Source of the DNA: Thermus thermamylovorans
Lineage (GTDB): Bacteria; Deinococcota; Deinococci; Deinococcales; Thermaceae
DNA length: 64,000 nucleotides
Reading direction: 5' to 3'
Assembly (NCBI RefSeq): GCF_004307015.1
Contig: NZ_SIJL01000010.1
Span: 1 to 64,000 of the forward strand
The notes below the pieces were generated by a model. It was not told where the DNA came from and made no database searches. It saw only the letters and a list, made by a program, of their open reading frames with translations. A program made the translations under genes and the position numbers. This document shows, piece by piece, positions 18,246 to 26,515 of the stretch. Within the stretch, counting starts at the first letter, position 1. Every line of letters begins with the position of its first letter.

Positions 18246-19487
18246 TTGAACCCCTTGGCCTGGCTCTACGCCCGCCAGGGGGTGATGACCCTGGGCCTGG
18301 AGCGGATCCGGGCCCTCCTGAGGCTCCTCGGGGACCCCCAGGAGGCCTACCCCGTGGCCCTCGTCGGGGGGACCAACGGCAAGGGCACCGCGGCCCGGGC
18401 CCTGGCGGCGGTCCTGGGGGAGGCGGGCCTAAGGGTGGGGCTCTACACCAGCCCCCACCTGGTGGCCTTCCCGGAGCGCATCGCCGTGGGGGGAAACCCC
18501 ATCCCCGAGGAGGGCCTCCTCGCCCTCCTGGAGGAGGTCCGCCCCCATGCGGAAAGGGTAGGGGCAAGCTTCTTCGAGGCAGCCACCGCCCTGGCCCTCC
18601 TCCACTTCGCCCGGGAGGGGGTGGAGTTCGCCGTGCTGGAGGTGGGCCTAGGGGGAAGGCTGGACGCCACCAACGCCGCGGAACCCCGGCTTTCCCTGGT
18701 CACCAACATCGGCCACGACCACCTGGAGCTCCTGGGCCCCACCCTGAGGGACGTGGCCCGGGAGAAGGCGGGGATCCTCCGCCGAGGCGTGCCCGCCCTC
18801 ACCGCCGCCCGGGGGGAGGGGCTGGAGGAGCTCCGCGCCCAGGCGGGGCGCCTGGGGGCTCCCCTTTGGGTCCTGGGGGAGGCCTTCGCCCTCGCCGGGG
18901 TGGAGGCGGGGCCTTCGGGCCTCGCCTTTCGCCTCCGGCTTGGGGGGGAGGAAAGGGCCTTCCAGACCCCCCTCCTCGGCCCCCACCAGGCGGAGAACCT
19001 GGCCCTGGCGGCGGTGGGGGGGAGGCTTCTGGGCGCCCCCTGGGAGGCGGTGGCGAGGGCCCTCCTCCGGGTGGAGCACCCGGGCAGGCTGGAGCGCCTT
19101 CCCTGGCCCGGGGGGAAGGAGCTCCTCCTGGACGGGGCCCACAACCCGGAAGGGGCCTGGGCCTTGCGGGAGGCCCTGCGCTTCCATAGGCTCTTGCCCG
19201 CCGCCTTCGTCCTCGCCTTCAGCCGGGAGAAGGACCACGCCGCCATGGCCGAGGCCTTGGGGGACCTCGGCCCCGTGGTCCTCACCCGGTACGCCTCCCC
19301 GCGGAGTGCCGATCCCAAGGCCCTCCTTCCCCTCTTCCCGGGGGCCTCGGTGGAGGAAGAACCCCTGAAGGCCCTGGAGCGGGCCTTGGCCCTGATGGAT
19401 CGGGTGGTGGTGGCGGGAAGCCTCTACCTGGTGGGGGAGGTGAAGCGGGCCCTTTTGGGGCTTCCCCCGGAGGAGAGGTGGCAGTAG
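18246..19487 (+). CDS. folC: Folylpolyglutamate/dihydrofolate synthase
   Basis: Mur-ligase-family enzyme that adds glutamate to dihydropteroate and folates. Visible motifs: P-loop GGTNGKGT (about residues 40-47), YTSPHLVAFPERI, VLEVGLGGRLDATNA and NIGHDHLELLG for the central ATPase domain, then LDGAHNPEGA starting the C-terminal domain. The 413-residue length is normal. The start is TTG; no better start lies nearby. It follows the fur gene by 19 nt and may share its transcript. Confidence 0.94.
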   Translation: MNPLAWLYARQGVMTLGLERIRALLRLLGDPQEAYPVALVGGTNGKGTAARALAAVLGEAGLRVGLYTSPHLVAFPERIAVGGNPIPEEGLLALLEEVRPHAERVGASFFEAATALALLHFAREGVEFAVLEVGLGGRLDATNAAEPRLSLVTNIGHDHLELLGPTLRDVAREKAGILRRGVPALTAARGEGLEELRAQAGRLGAPLWVLGEAFALAGVEAGPSGLAFRLRLGGEERAFQTPLLGPHQAENLALAAVGGRLLGAPWEAVARALLRVEHPGRLERLPWPGGKELLLDGAHNPEGAWALREALRFHRLLPAAFVLAFSREKDHAAMAEALGDLGPVVLTRYASPRSADPKALLPLFPGASVEEEPLKALERALALMDRVVVAGSLYLVGEVKRALLGLPPEERWQ

Positions 19488-19561
19488 TGCCCCCCTGGGT
19501 GCCCCACAAAGACCCTAGGAAAGGCGCTCTGGCCCTCGACCAGGGGGCAGTCCCCGCGCGC

Positions 19562-19580
19562 GGGCGCTTGGCTTGCGCCC
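19562..19580. terminator. Short hairpin between folC and aminotransferase
   Basis: GGGCGC and GCGCCC (6-bp stem, 7-nt loop) lie between two convergent genes. A wider pair, a C-rich arm at 19489 and CCAGGGGGCA near 19539, is also present. Both are weak evidence for termination. Confidence 0.35.
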
Positions 19581-19590
19581 CAAGGTGCCC

Positions 19591-20721
19591 TTAGTCCAGG
19601 GCCTCCCGAACCCTCCTGGCCGCCTGGAGGAGCTCTTCCAGGGGGCGCACCAGGGCGAGGCGCACCCACCCCCTGCCCCCCGGCCCGAACCCCTGCCCCG
19701 GGGCCAGGGCCACCCCCCGTTCCACCAGGCTCAGGGCGAACTCCAGGTCGTCCACCCCCTGGGGCAGGCGGCCCCAGAGGTACATGGTGGCCCTGGGGGG
19801 GAGGACCTCGAGGGCCCCCTCCAGGGCCTCGGCCATCCCCAAGGCCCGTTCCCGGTAGACCCGGGCGAAGCCGCGGGTCACCTCCCGGGGGGTCTTCAGG
19901 GCCGCCACCCCCATGCGCAGGATGCCTGCGTACTGGTTGAAATCGATGACCCCCTTGACCCGCTCCAGCCGCGCCATGGCCTCCTCGTTCCCCAGGGCGA
20001 AGCCCAGGCGGAAGCCCGCCAGGTTGTAGCTCTTGGAGAGGGAGAAGAGCTCCACCACCCGCTCCTTGCCTCCAGGGAGGGCCAAGGGGGAGGGAGCCTC
20101 CCCCTCGTAGACCTGGTCCACGTAGGGGTTGTCGTGGACCAGCCAGAGGCCGTGCCTCCTGGCCAGGCCCAGGGCCTCCTCAAAGTAGCCCCAGTCCGCC
20201 ACCGCCCCCGTGGGGTTGTTGGGGTAGTTGAGGAGGAGGACCTTGGCCTCCCGCCAGATGGCTTCCGGCACCTTCGCCAGGTCGGCGAGGCCGTCTTCGC
20301 GCAAGGGGATGAGGTGGGTCCTCAAGGAGGCCACCCGGGCGGCACCGAAGTGGCTGGGGTAGGCCACCTCGGGCAGGAGGAGGAGGTCATGGGGCTCGGT
20401 GAGGGCCAGGAGGAGGTGGGCCAGGCCCTCCTGGCTGCCGATGAGGGCCAGGGCCTCCCGCCTGGGGTCCAGGCGCGCCCCGTAGCGGCCCTCGTACCAG
20501 CGGGAGGCCTCTTCCAGGAAGGGCAGGGTGCAGCTTTTCAGGCAGTAGCCGTAGGTGCTGGGGTCGGAAAGGGCCTCCCTAAGGACCCTTAGAGGTTCTT
20601 CCGGGGGGAGCAGGTCCGTGGAGCCGATGGAGAGGTCGAGGAGGCGGACTCCCTTCTCCCGGGCCCGCCGCTTGGCCTCGTCCACCACCAGGAAGACGGA
20701 GGCTTCCGGCACCCTACTCAT
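19591..20721 (-). CDS. PLP-dependent class I/II aminotransferase
   Basis: A fold-type I aminotransferase of 376 residues. LLLNYPNNPTGAVA, HDNPYVDQVY and SLSKSYNLAGFRLGF (with the PLP-binding lysine in S-K-S) are present, and the arginine that binds the substrate carboxylate is expected near the C-terminal GWVRLALVRP. The pattern resembles the DapC/LL-diaminopimelate or aspartate-type subgroups, but substrate cannot be told. It overlaps the moaB-like gene by 8 nt. Context (molybdopterin, peptidase) does not narrow the function. Confidence 0.85.
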   Translation of the reverse strand: MSRVPEASVFLVVDEAKRRAREKGVRLLDLSIGSTDLLPPEEPLRVLREALSDPSTYGYCLKSCTLPFLEEASRWYEGRYGARLDPRREALALIGSQEGLAHLLLALTEPHDLLLLPEVAYPSHFGAARVASLRTHLIPLREDGLADLAKVPEAIWREAKVLLLNYPNNPTGAVADWGYFEEALGLARRHGLWLVHDNPYVDQVYEGEAPSPLALPGGKERVVELFSLSKSYNLAGFRLGFALGNEEAMARLERVKGVIDFNQYAGILRMGVAALKTPREVTRGFARVYRERALGMAEALEGALEVLPPRATMYLWGRLPQGVDDLEFALSLVERGVALAPGQGFGPGGRGWVRLALVRPLEELLQAARRVREALD

Positions 20722-21208
20722 GGTGCCCCTCCCGCCAGGGCTTGCCCGTGAGGAGGCTCAGGGCGTGGGGCAGCACGGGGAGCACCGCCTCCAGGGACTC
20801 CCGGGCCCCCTTGGGGCTTCCCGGTAGGTTCAGGATGAGGCTTTTCCCCCGCACCCCCGCCACGCCCCGGGAAAGGGCGGCCATGGGGGTCTTCTCCAAA
20901 CCCCTGAGGCGCATGAGCTCGGCAAGGCCCGGCACCTCCCGTTCCAAAAGCTCCCGGGTGGCCTCGGGGGTCCGGTCCCTGGGGCTTAGCCCCGTGCCCC
21001 CGTTGGTAAGGATGAGGTCCAGCCCCTCCCGGTCGGCCCAAAGCCGCAGCACCTTCTTGATCAGGGGGGGCTCGTCGGGGACCATCTCGTAGGCCGCTAC
21101 CTCAAAAGGCCCCCCCTTAAGGACCTCGCGGAGGGCCAGGTGGGTGGTGTCCTCCCGCTCCCCGCGGAAGCCCTTGTCGGACACGGTCAGGATGCCCACG
21201 CGGAACAT
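20714..21208 (-). CDS. moaB: MoaB/Mog-type molybdopterin protein
   Basis: A 164-residue protein of the MoaB/Mog family that adenylates molybdopterin in molybdenum cofactor synthesis. Motifs: GILTVSDKGFRGEREDTT near the start, LILTNGGTGLSPRDRTPEA and the LNLPGSPKGARESL MPT-binding loop. ATG at 21208 is used; a longer frame would overlap the upstream peptidase. moaC is at 40359, so the Moco genes are scattered. Assignment between MoaB and Mog is not certain. Confidence 0.88.
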   Translation of the reverse strand: MFRVGILTVSDKGFRGEREDTTHLALREVLKGGPFEVAAYEMVPDEPPLIKKVLRLWADREGLDLILTNGGTGLSPRDRTPEATRELLEREVPGLAELMRLRGLEKTPMAALSRGVAGVRGKSLILNLPGSPKGARESLEAVLPVLPHALSLLTGKPWREGHHE

Positions 21209-21219
21209 TTGCCCCAAGC

Positions 21220-22263
21220 TTACCCGTTGGCCCACACCCGGCGCAAAAGGGCCCGGGTGTAGGCCAGGGTGGCCTCCAGCGCCCCCTTGTCCAGGCGGGC
21301 GAAGGTGTCCGTGGGCCAGTGCCAGTCGGGGGGAACCCCCCCTTGCAGGCGGATGAGGCTGAGGCAGGGTACGCCCCTTTGGGTCAGGGGAAGGGTGTCA
21401 AAGTAGGCCAGGCGGTAGCGGAGGGGCTTGGCCCCTGGGGTTTTGCGGGCCGCCTCGAGGAGGGCCCCCCGGTAGGGGTGGTAGAGGAGCATCCCCTCCC
21501 CTTCCGCGTAGAAGAGCTCCCCCTGGCCCACGTTGTCCAGGTTGAGGACCAGGGCCCCCGGGGGCAGGTGGGGGAGGAGGGCCTTGGCCCCCAGGGCCCC
21601 CACCTCCTCGCATCCCGTCAGGGCCAGGCCGAGGCGCCACCCCTCGGGAGGCTCCGTCTCCAGGAAGAGGGCGGTGGCCACCGCCACCCCGCTCCCGTTG
21701 TCGTTGCCCCCCTCCACGTAGGGGGCGGAAAGCTCCCGGTGGAGGAGGAGGGCGGCCTGGAGGAGGAAGTAGAGGCCCAGGGGCCACTTCAGGGGGGTAA
21801 GGGCAAGAAGGGGGGACAGGAAGGCCAGGAAGGCGTTCAGGAGGAAGTTGGCCCGGAAGAGGCGCACCCTTTTGGGGTGGTAGAGGAAGAAGGTCTTGGC
21901 GGTGTCCACGTGGGCCAGGAGGACCAGGGCTTTCTCCCCCTGTCCCTTCCAGGCCAGGAGGTTCTGCGAGGGGTGGCGGTCCAGGAGGAAGCCCCAGGGC
22001 CGCCAGCCATTGAAGTAGAGGAAGAAGCCCAAAGCCCCCAGGAGGGGGAGCACGGGGGAAACCGGAGCGAGCCCCAGGAGGAGGCTGATGAGGAGGAGCT
22101 CCGGGCCGTAGCTCCGCACGCCCCGGAAGGGGACCACCCGGACGGGGACCCCCTGGCCCTCCAGGAAGGCCTTCAGGCGCTGGGAAGCCTGGGCCTCGAG
22201 GGGCGTAGCGCTCCCCCGGTGGGGAAGGTGGAGGAAGCCGAGCACCGCTTTCAGGTGGTCCAC
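21220..22263 (-). CDS. M28-type membrane metallopeptidase
   Basis: A 347-residue protein with two parts. The M28 zinc aminopeptidase core is visible from LVLLAHVDTAKT (first metal histidine and Asp), YVEGGNDNGSGVAVATAL, GCEEVGALGA (Glu pair) and a late WHWPTDTF histidine. Two to four hydrophobic helices (about residues 57-90 and 140-175) are inserted between the first strands and the metal ligands, so it is membrane-bound. Which side the active site faces is unclear. It starts with GTG, divergent from the GNAT gene with only 20 nt between. Confidence 0.8.
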   Translation of the reverse strand: MDHLKAVLGFLHLPHRGSATPLEAQASQRLKAFLEGQGVPVRVVPFRGVRSYGPELLLISLLLGLAPVSPVLPLLGALGFFLYFNGWRPWGFLLDRHPSQNLLAWKGQGEKALVLLAHVDTAKTFFLYHPKRVRLFRANFLLNAFLAFLSPLLALTPLKWPLGLYFLLQAALLLHRELSAPYVEGGNDNGSGVAVATALFLETEPPEGWRLGLALTGCEEVGALGAKALLPHLPPGALVLNLDNVGQGELFYAEGEGMLLYHPYRGALLEAARKTPGAKPLRYRLAYFDTLPLTQRGVPCLSLIRLQGGVPPDWHWPTDTFARLDKGALEATLAYTRALLRRVWANG

Positions 22264-22271
22264 GCTCCCAG

Positions 22272-22277
22272 CATAAT
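22272..22277 (+). promoter_or_regulatory. -10 box for GNAT gene
   Basis: CATAAT lies 6 nt before the ATG at 22284. The same few bases also precede the divergent M28 gene by 8 nt. Confidence 0.5.
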
Positions 22278-22283
22278 GGGTCC

Positions 22284-22901
22284 ATGTGGGCCTTCCCCGA
22301 GCGCTTTGTGGGGCGGTACGTAGCCCTAGAACCCTTGGGCCTCGCCCACCTGCCGGAGTTCCTGGCCCAGTTCGACCCCGAGGTCTTCCGCTTCCTGAGT
22401 CGCGGTCCCAAGGAGGCAGACGAGGCGGGCCTGCGGGCCCACCTCCAGGCCCTCCTCGCCGAGCCCGGGCGGGTGAACTGGGCCATCCGCCCCCGACCCG
22501 CCCTGCGCGCCCGCTGCCCGGGCCCTCTGCCCGACCTGACAGGGCGCATCTCTGTGATCGCCCCCGAGCCCGAGAACCGCAAGCTGGAGATCGGCACCAT
22601 GCTCTTCCGCCCCTTCTGGGGCACCCCAGCCAACAAGGAGGCCAAGTACCTCCTCCTCCGCCACGCCTTCGAGGTCCTCGGGGCGGAGCGGGTGCAGTTC
22701 AGGGTGGACCGGAGGAACGAGCGGAGCCAAAGGGCCCTGGAGTCCTTGGGGGCGGTGCGGGAGGGGGTCTTGCGCAAAAACCGCCGGCTTCCCGACGGCA
22801 CCTTCCGGGACGACGTGGTCTTTAGCCTCCTGCGGGAGGAGTGGCCCGGGGTGAGGGATAGGCTGGAGGAGCGCCTCTATGGAGGCCCGGGAGGCCCTTA
22901 G
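22284..22901 (+). CDS. GNAT-family N-acetyltransferase
   Basis: RimJ/RimL-like acetyltransferase of 205 residues. The acetyl-CoA region includes IGTMLFRPFWGTPANKEAK, and VDRRNERSQRALESLGAVREGVLRK is the usual C-terminal motif. Between NWAI (residue 75) and GRISVIAPEPENRKLEIG there is a stretch of about 20 residues, very rich in Pro and Arg, where relatives normally have a short hairpin of about 10. The frame stays open, so this is a local insertion or paired frameshift rather than a pseudogene. It overlaps the next gene by 23 nt. Confidence 0.85.
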   Translation: MWAFPERFVGRYVALEPLGLAHLPEFLAQFDPEVFRFLSRGPKEADEAGLRAHLQALLAEPGRVNWAIRPRPALRARCPGPLPDLTGRISVIAPEPENRKLEIGTMLFRPFWGTPANKEAKYLLLRHAFEVLGAERVQFRVDRRNERSQRALESLGAVREGVLRKNRRLPDGTFRDDVVFSLLREEWPGVRDRLEERLYGGPGGP

Positions 22902-24072
22902 CCTCCTGGTCCTCCTCCTCACCTACCTGGGCCTGGCCCTGGGGGGGCTGCCCGGGTACCGCATGAACCGGGCGGGGGTAGCCCTGGTGGGGGCGAGCTT
23001 TTTGGTGCTCCTGGGGGTGCTGGACCTGGGGGAGGCCTGGGCCGCCCTGGACGCCAAGACCCTCACCTTCCTCTTCGGGGTCATGGTCCTGAACGCCCAC
23101 CTGGGCTACGCGGGCTTCTTCGGCCTGGCGGCGGAAGGCCTCCTCCGCCTGGCCCGGACCCCCCTGGCCCTCCTGGTCCTCCTCACCTTCGGGGCGGGGA
23201 TCCTCTCCGCCCTCTTCCTCAACGACACCATGGCCCTCCTCCTCACCCCCCTCCTCCTCTCCATCGCCCGGGGCCTAGGGCTCAACCCCCTGCCCTACCT
23301 CCTCGCCCTCATGGGGGCGGTGAACACCGGAAGCCTCATGACCCCCACGGGCAACCCCCAGAACATCGTGGTGGCAAGCCTCTCGGGCCTCTCCTACCTG
23401 GGCTTTGTGCAGGCCCTCTGGCTCCCCGCCCTCCTGGGCCTCCTCCTCCAGGTCCTCCTCCTGGCCCTCCTCTACCCCGAGGTGCGCTCCCTGAGGCCCC
23501 TTCCCCCCCTGCCTCCCTTGCGCTACCGCCTGCACCGCCCCCTCCTGCGGAAGGGGCTTCTCGTGGCCCTTGGGCTCCTTCTGGCCTTCCTCCTGGGCTA
23601 CCCCATGGCCCAGGGGGCCTTGGTGGCCGCGGGGCTTCTCCTCTTCACCCGTAGGCTCCGCTCCGAGCGCTACTTCCTGCGGGTGGACTGGGAGCTTCTG
23701 GTGATGTTCGGGGGGCTTTTCGTGGTCACCGAGGGGGTGCGGCGGCTGGGGCTGGTGGAAGCCCTCCTGCCCCTGGCCCAAAGCCCCCTGGGGCTCCTCC
23801 TGGCTGCCACCCTCCTCTCCCTCCTGGTCTCCAACGTGCCCGCCGTGCTGCTCCTCGCCCCCTTGGTGGGGGAGGAGCGGGGCTGGCTCCTCCTGGCGGG
23901 GGGAAGCACCCTGGCGGGGAACCTCACCCTCCTGGCCAGCGTGGCCAACCTGATCGTGGCCGAAGGAGGGGTCCGGGAAGGGGTGCGGGTGGGCTTCCTG
24001 GAGCACCTCCGCTTCGGCCTGCCCCTCACCCTCCTGACCCTGGCCCTCCTCTACCTTCTCCTCGCCCCCTAG
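22879..24072 (+). CDS. ArsB/NhaD/CitMHS-type ion transporter
   Basis: A 397-residue inner-membrane carrier of the ion-transporter superfamily with about 10-11 helices. The two re-entrant-type motifs are visible: LFLNDTMALLLTPLLLSIA and MTPTGNPQNIVVASLSGLSY in the first half, and LVSNVPAVLLLAPLV and LASVANLIVAE in the second. These match the SLC13/ArsB-like group that carries dicarboxylates, arsenite or Na+. No arsR or arsC is beside it, so the substrate is open. It overlaps the GNAT gene and its end overlaps the convergent NUDIX gene by 4 nt. Confidence 0.82.
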   Translation: MEAREALSLLVLLLTYLGLALGGLPGYRMNRAGVALVGASFLVLLGVLDLGEAWAALDAKTLTFLFGVMVLNAHLGYAGFFGLAAEGLLRLARTPLALLVLLTFGAGILSALFLNDTMALLLTPLLLSIARGLGLNPLPYLLALMGAVNTGSLMTPTGNPQNIVVASLSGLSYLGFVQALWLPALLGLLLQVLLLALLYPEVRSLRPLPPLPPLRYRLHRPLLRKGLLVALGLLLAFLLGYPMAQGALVAAGLLLFTRRLRSERYFLRVDWELLVMFGGLFVVTEGVRRLGLVEALLPLAQSPLGLLLAATLLSLLVSNVPAVLLLAPLVGEERGWLLLAGGSTLAGNLTLLASVANLIVAEGGVREGVRVGFLEHLRFGLPLTLLTLALLYLLLAP

Positions 24073-24536
24073 ACCCGCACCCCCGGCAGGCCCCAGCCCG
24101 GGTAGGCGTAGAAGCGGCCCCGCTCCCCCGCCAAGTAGTCCAGCAGGGGTTCCTGCAGGGGGCGGTGGCTCCCGAGCCGGGCCGCCACCTCCTCGGGGGT
24201 GAAGAAGCGGGCCTCCACGATGTGGCCGTCGGGGTCCCGGGGGTTCAGGAGCCCCTCGTAGCTGGCCCGGAAGGCCAAGGCCAGGGTGCGCTCGTCCTTG
24301 CGGCGGTCCTCCACCTGGATGGCGTAGGCCAGGTGCTCGATGGCCTTCACCTTCAGGCCCGTTTCCTCCCGCACCTCCCGCACCAGGGCCTCCAGCACCG
24401 TCTCCCCCGGCTCCACCGTTCCCCCGGGCAGGGTGTAGCGCACCTGGCCCCGCCGCCCCCAGTCGTTGCCCACCAGGAGGACCCGCCCCTGGCGGTCCAG
24501 GAGGATGGCCGCCACCACCAGGATCTCCCGGCGCAT
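24069..24536 (-). CDS. NUDIX hydrolase
   Basis: A 155-residue protein with a complete NUDIX box beginning GGTVEPGETVLEAL and ending REVREETGL (residues about 38-60), which binds Mg2+ and cleaves a nucleoside-diphosphate-linked substrate. The following AIEHLAYAIQVEDRR is typical of housekeeping members that act on ADP-ribose or oxidised nucleotides. The start overlaps the prfA stop by one base (TGATG), so it is translated with prfA. Substrate not assignable. Confidence 0.88.
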   Translation of the reverse strand: MRREILVVAAILLDRQGRVLLVGNDWGRRGQVRYTLPGGTVEPGETVLEALVREVREETGLKVKAIEHLAYAIQVEDRRKDERTLALAFRASYEGLLNPRDPDGHIVEARFFTPEEVAARLGSHRPLQEPLLDYLAGERGRFYAYPGWGLPGVRV

Positions 24537-25600
24537 CACGCTTCCGTCATGGCCTCCAGCTGGCGCTCCTGGTCGGCCCGCCGGAGGGCCTCCAGGAGGG
24601 GCTGGAGGTGCCCGGAGAGGACGCCCTCGAGGTCGTGGGTGGTGAAGCCGATGCGGTGGTCCGTGACCCGGGACTGGGGGAAGTTGTAGGTGCGGATCTT
24701 CTCCGAGCGCTCCCCGGTGCCGATCTGGGCCAGGCGGGTCTGGCGGAGCCTCTCCGCTTCCTCCGCCCGCCGCATCTCCAGGAGGCGGCTACGCAGGACC
24801 ATGAGGGCCTTCTCCCGGTTCTTGATCTGGCTCCGCGACTCCTGGCAAGTGACGGTGATCCCCGTGGGCAGGTGCACCACCCGCACGGCGCTGTCCGTGG
24901 TGTTCACCCCCTGGCCCCCAGGCCCCGAGGCCCGCATCACGTCGATGCGGATCTCGTCCAGGTTGAGCTGGAAGTCGGACTCCTCCGCCTTGGGCAAGAC
25001 GGCCACCGTGGCGGTGGAGGTGTGGATGCGCCCCTGGGTCTCCGTGGCGGGCACCCGCTGCACCCGGTGGACCCCGCTTTCGTACTTGAAGGTGCCGTAG
25101 GCCCCCTCGCCCCGCACCTCCACGACCACCTTGGCGAACCCCCCCAGATCCGTGGGGTTAGCGTCCAGGATCTCCGCTTCGTAGCCCATCTCCTCGGCGA
25201 AGCGCAGGTACATCTCCAGGAGGTCGCGGGCGAAGAGGGCCGCCTCCTCCCCCCCGGTGCCCGCGCGGATCTCCAGGATGGCGTCCCGCGCGTCCAGGGG
25301 GTCTTTGGGGAGGAGGTAACGCTCCAGCTGGCGCTCCAGCTCCCCCTTCCGGGCCAGGAGGGCTTCCCTTTCCGCCCTGGCCACCTCCTTGAGCTCGGGG
25401 TCTTCCAGGAGGCCCTCCACCCCCTCCAGGTCCTGGAGCACCTTGCGGTACTCCCGGATGAGGGCGATCACCTCCCCCATCTCCGCGTAGCGCCGGGAGA
25501 GGGCCTGGTAGCGCTTGGGGTCCTTGAGGACCTCGGGATCAGCGAGGCGCGCCTCCAACTCCCGGTGCTCCTCCTCTAGGCGGGCGAGCTTGTCCAGCAT
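24536..25600 (-). CDS. prfA: Peptide chain release factor 1
   Basis: Recognises UAA and UAG stop codons and triggers peptide release on the ribosome. The catalytic GGQ is in RASGPGGQGVN; the stop-codon-reading region PxT/PVT equivalent lies around residues 185-195; the C-terminal RIAQIGTGERSEKIRTYNFP-type stretch is typical. The 354-residue length is standard. An A/G-rich ribosome site (AGGAGGT) precedes the ATG. The first promoter region of the divergent ZIP gene lies 65 nt away. Confidence 0.97.
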   Translation of the reverse strand: MLDKLARLEEEHRELEARLADPEVLKDPKRYQALSRRYAEMGEVIALIREYRKVLQDLEGVEGLLEDPELKEVARAEREALLARKGELERQLERYLLPKDPLDARDAILEIRAGTGGEEAALFARDLLEMYLRFAEEMGYEAEILDANPTDLGGFAKVVVEVRGEGAYGTFKYESGVHRVQRVPATETQGRIHTSTATVAVLPKAEESDFQLNLDEIRIDVMRASGPGGQGVNTTDSAVRVVHLPTGITVTCQESRSQIKNREKALMVLRSRLLEMRRAEEAERLRQTRLAQIGTGERSEKIRTYNFPQSRVTDHRIGFTTHDLEGVLSGHLQPLLEALRRADQERQLEAMTEA

Positions 25601-25629
25601 ACCTCCTTTCAGGATACGCCAGGGTGGGC

Positions 25630-25658
25630 TTGACGGGAAGTTTAGGTTAGCCTAAAAT
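25630..25658 (+). promoter_or_regulatory. Promoter of ZIP transporter gene
   Basis: TTGACG (25630-25635) and TAAAAT (25653-25658) are 17 nt apart, and the ATG at 25666 follows 7 nt after the -10, so the transcript is probably leaderless. An inverted repeat occupies the space between the boxes. Confidence 0.75.
25641..25656. promoter_or_regulatory. DtxR/IdeR/MntR-like operator
   Basis: TTTAGG and CCTAAA flank TTAG, giving a 16-bp inverted repeat that resembles half of the TTAGGTTAG-CTAACCTAA consensus for DtxR-family metalloregulators. It sits between the -35 and -10 of the ZIP gene, a classic repression position. No DtxR-family gene is in this window. Confidence 0.6.
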
Positions 25659-25665
25659 TGGGGTT

Positions 25666-26469
25666 ATGGAAGCCCACGTCCTCTACGCCCTCCTGGCCGG
25701 GCTCTTCACCTGGGCCTTCACCGCCTTGGGGGCGGCCCTGGTCTTCCTGGTGCGCAACCCCAACCAGCGCTTCCTGGACGGGATGTTGGGCCTGGCCGCC
25801 GGGGCCATGCTGGCGGCGAGCTTCTTCGGCCTTCTGGCCCCCGCCCTGGAGAGCGCGGAGGAGAGCTGGGGCGGGTTGGCCTGGGTGCCCGTGGGCCTGG
25901 GCTTTTTGGCCGGGGCCCTCCTGGTGGTCCTCCTGGACCGCTACGCCGTGGGCCTCCGCCTCTTCCGGCCCCTGGTGCGCTCCCTGGGGGAGCGAGGCAA
26001 CCGCCGCCTGGCCCTCCTCCTGGTCCTGGCCATCGCCATGCACAACCTCCCCGAGGGGCTCGGCCTGGGGGTGGCCTTCGGGGCCGCCGCCTTAGGCCTC
26101 AGCGAGGCCATCACCCTGGGCGGGGCCATCGCCCTGGCCCTGGCCATCGGCCTGCACAACGTCCCCGAGGGAATGGCGGTGGCCTTTCCCCTGCGCCGGG
26201 AGGGGGCCAGGCCCGCGGTGGCGTGGTTTTACGGCCAGCTCTCGGCCATCGTGGAGCCCATCGGCGCGGTGCTGGGAGCCCTGCTGGTGGCCGCGGTGGT
26301 GCCCAGCCTCCCCTACCTCTTGGCCTTGGCCGCCGGGGTGATGGTCTTCGTGGTGGTGGAGGAGATCATCCCCTCGGCCCAGGGCAACGGGAGCAAGCGC
26401 CTCGCCACCTGGATGGCGGTGGCCGGCTTCCTCCTGATCATGGCCCTGGACCTCACCCTGGAGGGCTGA
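25666..26469 (+). CDS. ZIP-family divalent metal transporter
   Basis: Inner-membrane importer of Zn2+, Fe2+ or Mn2+ of the GufA/ZIP type. The 267-residue protein has about eight helices; the two metal-binding helices carry HNLPEGLGLG and HNVPEGMAVA, the hallmark of the family, and a third metal ligand set is EEIIPSA near the end. The operator in the promoter suggests repression by a DtxR-type regulator when its metal is plentiful, which would favour Mn or Fe as cargo; that is inference. It ends facing the Sco gene. Confidence 0.9.
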   Translation: MEAHVLYALLAGLFTWAFTALGAALVFLVRNPNQRFLDGMLGLAAGAMLAASFFGLLAPALESAEESWGGLAWVPVGLGFLAGALLVVLLDRYAVGLRLFRPLVRSLGERGNRRLALLLVLAIAMHNLPEGLGLGVAFGAAALGLSEAITLGGAIALALAIGLHNVPEGMAVAFPLRREGARPAVAWFYGQLSAIVEPIGAVLGALLVAAVVPSLPYLLALAAGVMVFVVVEEIIPSAQGNGSKRLATWMAVAGFLLIMALDLTLEG

Positions 26470-26489
26470 GGCCCCTCCCCCATCCCCTT

Positions 26490-26510
26490 CCCCGGGCCCT
26501 TAGGGCGGGG
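26490..26510. terminator. Hairpin between ZIP and Sco genes
   Basis: CCCC-GG bulge-GCCC pairs with GGGC-GGGG around a TTA loop, an 8-bp stem in the 46-nt gap between two convergent genes. No T-run is visible. Confidence 0.4.
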
Positions 26511-26515
26511 CAGCG

